Source of the DNA: Amycolatopsis thermalba
GTDB taxonomy: Bacteria > Actinomycetota > Actinomycetes > Mycobacteriales > Pseudonocardiaceae
NCBI RefSeq assembly: GCF_003385215.1
Contig: NZ_PQHW01000005.1
Span: forward strand, 81,211-145,210
Direction: 5' to 3'
DNA length: 64,000 nt
The notes beneath the pieces were generated by a model that did not search any database, had not been told where the DNA came from, and worked only from the letters and a program-made list of their open reading frames with translations. Shown piece after piece: positions 60,520 to 64,000 of this stretch; positions within the stretch are counted from its first letter, which is position 1; each line of letters begins with the position of its first letter. The translations under genes and the position numbers were made by a program.

Positions 60520-60643
60520 GTTCGATGGCGTCGCGGTAGATGGGTCGCCGTGCGTCGCGGGAACCGCGGCGGTTCCGGTGTCCTGCTCGGTCGGCCGGCT
60601 CGGGGATGACCGCCCGGATTCCCGCCGGCGTACGTGTGCGGAT
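60520..60643 (-). mobile_element. Remnant of an IS5-type transposase in a 450-bp gene-free stretch
   Basis: The minus strand reads AGIRAVIPEPADRAGHRNRR followed by GSRDARRP, an almost verbatim version of the conserved block of IS5-group DDE transposases (GIRAVIPEPADQ…KRRGSRGGRP). The expected continuation (…RNxVER…LKxWR) is absent, and no terminal inverted repeats were found. The remaining stretch 60392-60843 holds no gene; neighbouring frames show only shadows. An old, heavily truncated insertion. Confidence 0.6.
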
Positions 60644-60843
60644 CGCGCCGCCGGCACATCCCGCCAGACGATTCCGCACCGAAACCGGCGATGATGCCCG
60701 AGACCGTCGCCCGCGTATCCGGAAACGGCCGGCCAGGCTCGCCCGTGGGCACCGGCAGCACGTCAACGCCGCCACGGCACACTCGGCGGCCACCCACCAG
60801 CCGACTGCCACCAACCTGATGGCCAAGTACACCTAGCGCCGGC

Positions 60844-61170
60844 TCAGGAACTCGCCTCGTCGGTGCGGGCGCCGGCCAGGATGGCGTCCAGCAGGCCCGG
60901 GTAGCGCGCGTCCAGGTCGTCGCGGCGCAGGGTCAGCAGGTTCTCCCGGCCCGACGGCTCCTGGATGATCACGCCGCTGTCGCGCAGCACCCGCCAGTGG
61001 TGGGTCATCGTCGACTTGGCCGGGATGCCCAGCTCGGTCAGCACGCTGGTGCAGTTGTGCTCGCCGCCGCCGGCCAGCACACGGACGGCGGCCAGCCGCA
61101 CCGGATGGCCCAGCGCCGACAGCACGCCGTCGATGCGGATCTGCTCACGCTCCGGATGACGGTACCTCAC
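60844..61170 (-). CDS. ArsR-family winged-helix repressor
   Basis: 108 residues from GTG 61170. Winged HTH: GVLSALGHPVRLAAVRVLAG, TSVLTELGIPAKSTMTHHWR and VLRDSGVIIQEPSGRENLLT. No metal-binding cysteine pair is visible, so it likely senses an organic ligand. An upstream open extension to 61203 lacks coding look. Divergent from a DHA2 exporter; a large perfect dyad between them (61218-61245) is the probable operator. Confidence 0.85.
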   Translation of the reverse strand: MRYRHPEREQIRIDGVLSALGHPVRLAAVRVLAGGGEHNCTSVLTELGIPAKSTMTHHWRVLRDSGVIIQEPSGRENLLTLRRDDLDARYPGLLDAILAGARTDEASS

Positions 61171-61217
61171 GGTACTACCGTACACGGAAAGTCGAACTAT
61201 CACCTTGCGCTACGGTT

Positions 61218-61245
61218 CGACTGTACGTAATTATTCGTACAGTCG
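61218..61245. promoter_or_regulatory. Large ArsR-type operator
   Basis: CGACTGTACG-N8-CGTACAGTCG, perfect 10-bp arms with an AT-only spacer (TAATTATT), 30 bp before the exporter start. A second, smaller dyad (GTAC-TACC-GTAC, 61172-61183) sits at the regulator's start. Confidence 0.75.
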
Positions 61246-61274
61246 TACTCTGCTCTTGGAAGGTGTTCTCTCGC

Positions 61275-62711
61275 ATGTCCGCTGTTCCCCGACAGCCCGC
61301 CGCCCGGCGGACGGGCTGGATCCTGGTCCTGCTGGCGCTCGCGCAGCTGATCTACGCCCTGGACCTCAACATCGTGTTCGTCGCCCTCCCCGAGATCGGC
61401 GCGGACCTGGGCTTCCCCGGTCAGACCCAGCAGCTGGTGGTCAGCGCCTACGTCGTGTTCGCCGGCGGGTTCCTGCTCTTCGGCGGCCGGGCCGCCGACC
61501 TGCTGGGCCGCCGCCGGGTGTTCGTGTTCGCCCTGGCCCTCTACGCGATCTCGTCGCTGGCCGGTGGCCTCGCGCCGAACCCGGCCACGATCATCATCGC
61601 TCGTGCGGTGCAGGGGATCGGTGGCGCACTGCTGCTGCCGTCGACCCTGTCGCTGATCAACACGTTGTTCCCGGAGGGACCGCAGCGCAACCGCGCGCTG
61701 GCCGTCTGGGGCGGCGCGGGCGCCAGCGGCCTGACCATCGGGGCACTGCTCGGCGGTGTGCTCACCGAGAACTTCGGGTGGCCCGCCGTCTTCTACGTCA
61801 ACGTCCCGCTGGCCGGCCTCGTGGCGCTGGCCGCGCTGGCGGTGATCCCGCGCGACCCGGCGGGCGGGCCGCGGCGCCGCTTCGACCTGCCCGGTTCGCT
61901 GACCGTCACCGGCGGCGCGACGCTGCTCGTGTTCGCCCTCGTCCAGGGCCCCGAGCAGGGCTGGGGCAGCTCGCTGGTGATCGGCGCGTTCGCGCTGGCC
62001 GCCGTGCTGCTCGTGGCGTTCGCGGTGATCGAAGCACGCAGCGCCGACCCGCTCATGCCGTTCCGGCTGTTCGGCAACCCCAGCCTGACCACGGGCATGA
62101 TCGTCACGTTCATCTACATGGCCACGTTCGGCGTGCTGCCCTACTTCCTGACCGTGCTCATGCAGAGCGTGCACGGCTACAGCGCCCTGCAGACCGGACT
62201 CGCGTTCCTGGTGCCCTCGCTGGCGATCGCGACCGGGACCCAGCTCGGCGAGCGGCTGACCACGCGCATCGGCCTGCGCACCACGCTGATCCTCGGCTTC
62301 GGGGTCGGCGTCGTGGGCACCGCGGCCATGGCGATCGGGTTCGACGCCGGCGCCGGCTACGGCGTGCTGGTGCCCGGGCTCATCGTCTCCGGCGTCGGCC
62401 AGGGTGTGGTGTGGACCGCGATGTGGATCGCCGCCGCCACCGGCACCGCCGCCCACGAGCAGGGTGTCGCCAACGGCATCGCCTCCACGGCGCTGAACAT
62501 CGGCAACGCGATCGGGCTGGCGGTGTTCACCGCGCTCGCCGACATCGGCACCGAAGGGAAGACGGGCGAGGCGCTGCGCACGGCCACCGCGGACGGCGAA
62601 TTCCTCGTCGTGCTGCTGACCGCCGCCGGCATGGTCCTCGGGTTGCTGGTCAGCCTCGCCCTGCGGCGCACCCGTGCCGCGGCTCCCGCGGAACCGGTCG
62701 CCGCGGCGTGA
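61275..62711 (+). CDS. MFS drug exporter, DHA2 type (14 TM)
   Basis: 478 residues, 14 helices. LIYALDLNIVFVALPEIGAD in helix 1 (motif D1), LFGGRAADLLGRRRVFVFAL (motif A), GAGASGLTIGALLGGVLTEN and FGWPAVFYVNVPLAGL (motif C region). A proton-antiport multidrug exporter. ATG 61275; GTG 61263 is an alternative. Under the divergent ArsR protein via the 28-bp dyad. Ends at a bidirectional terminator. Confidence 0.92.
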   Translation: MSAVPRQPAARRTGWILVLLALAQLIYALDLNIVFVALPEIGADLGFPGQTQQLVVSAYVVFAGGFLLFGGRAADLLGRRRVFVFALALYAISSLAGGLAPNPATIIIARAVQGIGGALLLPSTLSLINTLFPEGPQRNRALAVWGGAGASGLTIGALLGGVLTENFGWPAVFYVNVPLAGLVALAALAVIPRDPAGGPRRRFDLPGSLTVTGGATLLVFALVQGPEQGWGSSLVIGAFALAAVLLVAFAVIEARSADPLMPFRLFGNPSLTTGMIVTFIYMATFGVLPYFLTVLMQSVHGYSALQTGLAFLVPSLAIATGTQLGERLTTRIGLRTTLILGFGVGVVGTAAMAIGFDAGAGYGVLVPGLIVSGVGQGVVWTAMWIAAATGTAAHEQGVANGIASTALNIGNAIGLAVFTALADIGTEGKTGEALRTATADGEFLVVLLTAAGMVLGLLVSLALRRTRAAAPAEPVAAA

Positions 62712-62715
62712 CCGG

Positions 62716-62748
62716 ACCGGGCAGGGCGAGCCCGTCGCCCTGCCCGGT
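62716..62748. terminator. Bidirectional terminator
   Basis: ACCGGGCAGGGCGA (62716-62729) pairs perfectly with TCGCCCTGCCCGGT (62735-62748) around GCCCG, followed by TTTCCC, between convergent genes. Confidence 0.8.
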
Positions 62749-62759
62749 TTCCCGGCGGT

Positions 62760-63620
62760 TCAGGAACTCGTCCGCGCGTAGTGCCCGGCGATCTCGTCGC
62801 TGGTGGTGAGCCAGACGTCGTCGTGGCTCGCGATGTAGGCCAGCGCCTCGTCCAGGTAGCGGGCGCGGAACGGCTGGCCGATGACGAACGGGTGCAGCGG
62901 CAGCGCCATGACCCGGCCGCTGGTGGCGGAGTCGGCGTAGAGCTGGTCGAACTGGTCCTTGATGATCTGGAGCACCTCGGGGCCGGTGAACCCCTGGGTG
63001 ATGAACATCAGCAGGTCGTTGACCTCCAGCGTGTACGGCACGCTCAGCATGCCCGGCACGTTGAGCCGGTAGGGCTGGTCGTCGTTGGTCCAGTCCAGCA
63101 CGTAGCTCAGGCCGAGTTCGGACAGCAGCCGCGGCGTGTGGAACGTTTCGGTGAGACCGGGGCCCATCCAGCCCTTCGGCCGCTGCCCGGTCGCCTTCTC
63201 GATCGTGGTGACCGCGTCGGTGAGGATCGCCCGCTCCTCGTCGATCTCGAGGTTGGCGTGCAGCCGCGAGTTGGTCTGCCCGTGCACGAGCCAGGCCCAG
63301 TCCCGGGCCCGGCCCGCCTCGACCACCTGCGGGTAGTGCTCGGCGACCTCGGAGTTGAGCAACGCCGACGCGCGGATGCCGTGCCGGTCCAGGATGTCGA
63401 TGACCCGCCAGATCCCGACGCGCAGGCCGTAGTCGCGCCAGCCGTAGTTGAGCGCGTCGGGCACCAGCGTGTTCGTGGACGCCCAGATGCTGGTGGACGG
63501 CTTGTCGACGTGGAAGTGCTCGATGTTGAGACCGACGTAGAACGCGAGACGGGCCCCGTTCGGCCAGACGACGGGCTCGCGCTCGGTGATCGGCTGGTAG
63601 TCGAAGAGTTCCAGACTCAT
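62760..63620 (-). CDS. Polysaccharide deacetylase-like (NodB fold) hydrolase
   Basis: 286 residues. NodB-type barrel as in the cytosolic PuuE/allantoinase-like and imide hydrolase branch: RLAFYVGLNIEHFHVDKPST, GIWRVIDILDRHGIRASALL, NSEVAEHYPQVV, WLVHGQTNSRL, WMGPGLTETFHTPRLLSELG and LSYVLDWTNDDQPYRL. The second His of the usual HxxxH zinc pair is Asn here (HGQTN), as in some family members, so catalysis may differ. ATG 63620 is chosen over an upstream start. No signal peptide: an intracellular amide or ureide hydrolase rather than a cell-wall enzyme. Confidence 0.85.
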   Translation of the reverse strand: MSLELFDYQPITEREPVVWPNGARLAFYVGLNIEHFHVDKPSTSIWASTNTLVPDALNYGWRDYGLRVGIWRVIDILDRHGIRASALLNSEVAEHYPQVVEAGRARDWAWLVHGQTNSRLHANLEIDEERAILTDAVTTIEKATGQRPKGWMGPGLTETFHTPRLLSELGLSYVLDWTNDDQPYRLNVPGMLSVPYTLEVNDLLMFITQGFTGPEVLQIIKDQFDQLYADSATSGRVMALPLHPFVIGQPFRARYLDEALAYIASHDDVWLTTSDEIAGHYARTSS

Positions 63621-63671
63621 GCGGCCAGCGTGCAACGTTGACACCAGTGTGAAGGTCAAGCGCGACGCCGA

Positions 63672-64000
63672 TCACGACCACGTGATCAGCGCGTCCAGCG
63701 CCTCCACCCGGGAACCGGTCACCAGCAGCGGGTTGACCTCCAGCGCGGTCAGCCGCGGGCCCAGCTCCACGGCCAGCTCCCCGATGCGCGCGATCACCTC
63801 CGACAGCCGCCCGAGGTCGGCCGGCTCCGCGCCGCGGGCGCCGGTCAGCAGGCCGTACCCGCGCAGCTCGGCCAGCGCCGCACGCACGTCGTCCGGGGTG
63901 ACCGGCAGCAGCCGCAGCGCGGTGTCCCGCAGCGCCTCCACCCACACCCCGCCCAGGCCGATCGCCATGGCCGGGCCCCACGCCGGATCCCGCACCACCC
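63672..64000 (-). CDS. C-terminus of NDP-forming acyl-CoA synthetase (5' part outside window)
   Basis: The last ~110 residues are visible: GLGGVWVEALRDTALRLLPV, DDVRAALAELRGYGLLTGAR, then ARIGELAVELGPRLTALEVN and PLLVTGSRVEALDALITWS. This is the ATP-grasp C-terminal part of ADP/GDP-forming acetate-CoA ligase-type proteins (CoA-binding, ligase, ATP-grasp order), which activate carboxylic acids as CoA thioesters. The gene continues beyond the right edge. It precedes the NodB-like hydrolase on the same strand and may share its transcript. Confidence 0.85.
   Translation of the reverse strand, partial: VVRDPAWGPAMAIGLGGVWVEALRDTALRLLPVTPDDVRAALAELRGYGLLTGARGAEPADLGRLSEVIARIGELAVELGPRLTALEVNPLLVTGSRVEALDALITWS

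Noticed and set aside
57474..60657. Long minus-strand frames opposite the aldehyde dehydrogenase and MFS genes
   Set aside because: Shadow frames without coding bias. Only the IS5-like block at 60520-60643 is meaningful.

Overview
The window is very GC-rich DNA with strong G/C preference at third codon positions, many GTG starts and overlapping ATGA/GTGA gene junctions. It carries an AfsR/SARP regulator, an F420/PPOX-type protein, a mycothiol-type DinB protein, an ECF41 sigma factor, a CmtR metal sensor and Tat-exported enzymes. Together these point to a chromosomal segment of an actinomycete, most likely Pseudonocardiales (Amycolatopsis-like). This is inferred from protein character only; no rRNA or tRNA gene was seen.

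Region 1 (1-16.2 kb): a cytochrome P450 divergent from a TetR gene with a palindromic operator; a damaged ESX/WXG-like helical protein gene with an internal 175-bp inversion; two ABC-F ribosome-protection ATPases, the second behind a leader peptide and attenuator hairpins; three secreted proteins (PhoD-like phosphatase, PLC/GDPD-like enzyme, beta-propeller); a MarR/quinone-oxidoreductase pair; an ECF41 sigma factor; and a two-component system whose response regulator has lost internal segments.

Region 2 (16.2-36 kb): stress, redox and regulatory genes. These include an ACT-like small protein behind a leader-peptide attenuator, DHFR/RibD-like and flavin reductases, DoxX, two efflux or redox genes with regulators, and a large AfsR-type regulator divergent from two tandem imine-reductase-like genes with 11-bp direct repeats between them. 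They continue with a GreA-like gene, a D-amino-acid dehydrogenase beside a PucR regulator, a CmtR-CDF metal-efflux pair, a Tat-exported metallo-beta-lactamase-fold protein, and a TerC gene behind a yybP-ykoY-type Mn riboswitch with a coupled 32-residue membrane peptide.

Region 3 (35.8-47.3 kb): a catabolic island. A LacI regulator, a NTF2-like protein, an MHS/MFS transporter (frameshifted), two different HisD-family dehydrogenases, a nitrilase, a bicupin, an alpha/beta hydrolase (interrupted by an amber codon), an SDR and a HpcH/HpaI aldolase are tied together by four copies of a GCATACGNAT-type site. The substrate is not evident.

Region 4 (47.3-64 kb): leucyl aminopeptidase, a MarR/YceI pair, then a second catabolic island (Fe-dependent alcohol dehydrogenase, 3-hydroxyisobutyrate-dehydrogenase-like enzyme, aldehyde dehydrogenase, mandelate-racemase-group enzyme, formaldehyde-activating-enzyme homologue). 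It is divergent from an IclR regulator with a second aldehyde dehydrogenase and an MFS transporter; both sides carry the same CGCAAC-N4-GTTGCG palindrome. The end holds an IS5-type transposase scrap, an ArsR-controlled MFS exporter, a NodB-like deacetylase and the C-terminus of an NDP-forming acyl-CoA synthetase.

Several genes carry single-base frameshifts, an in-frame stop or internal deletions. Whether these are true decay or assembly/base-calling errors cannot be decided from the sequence alone.
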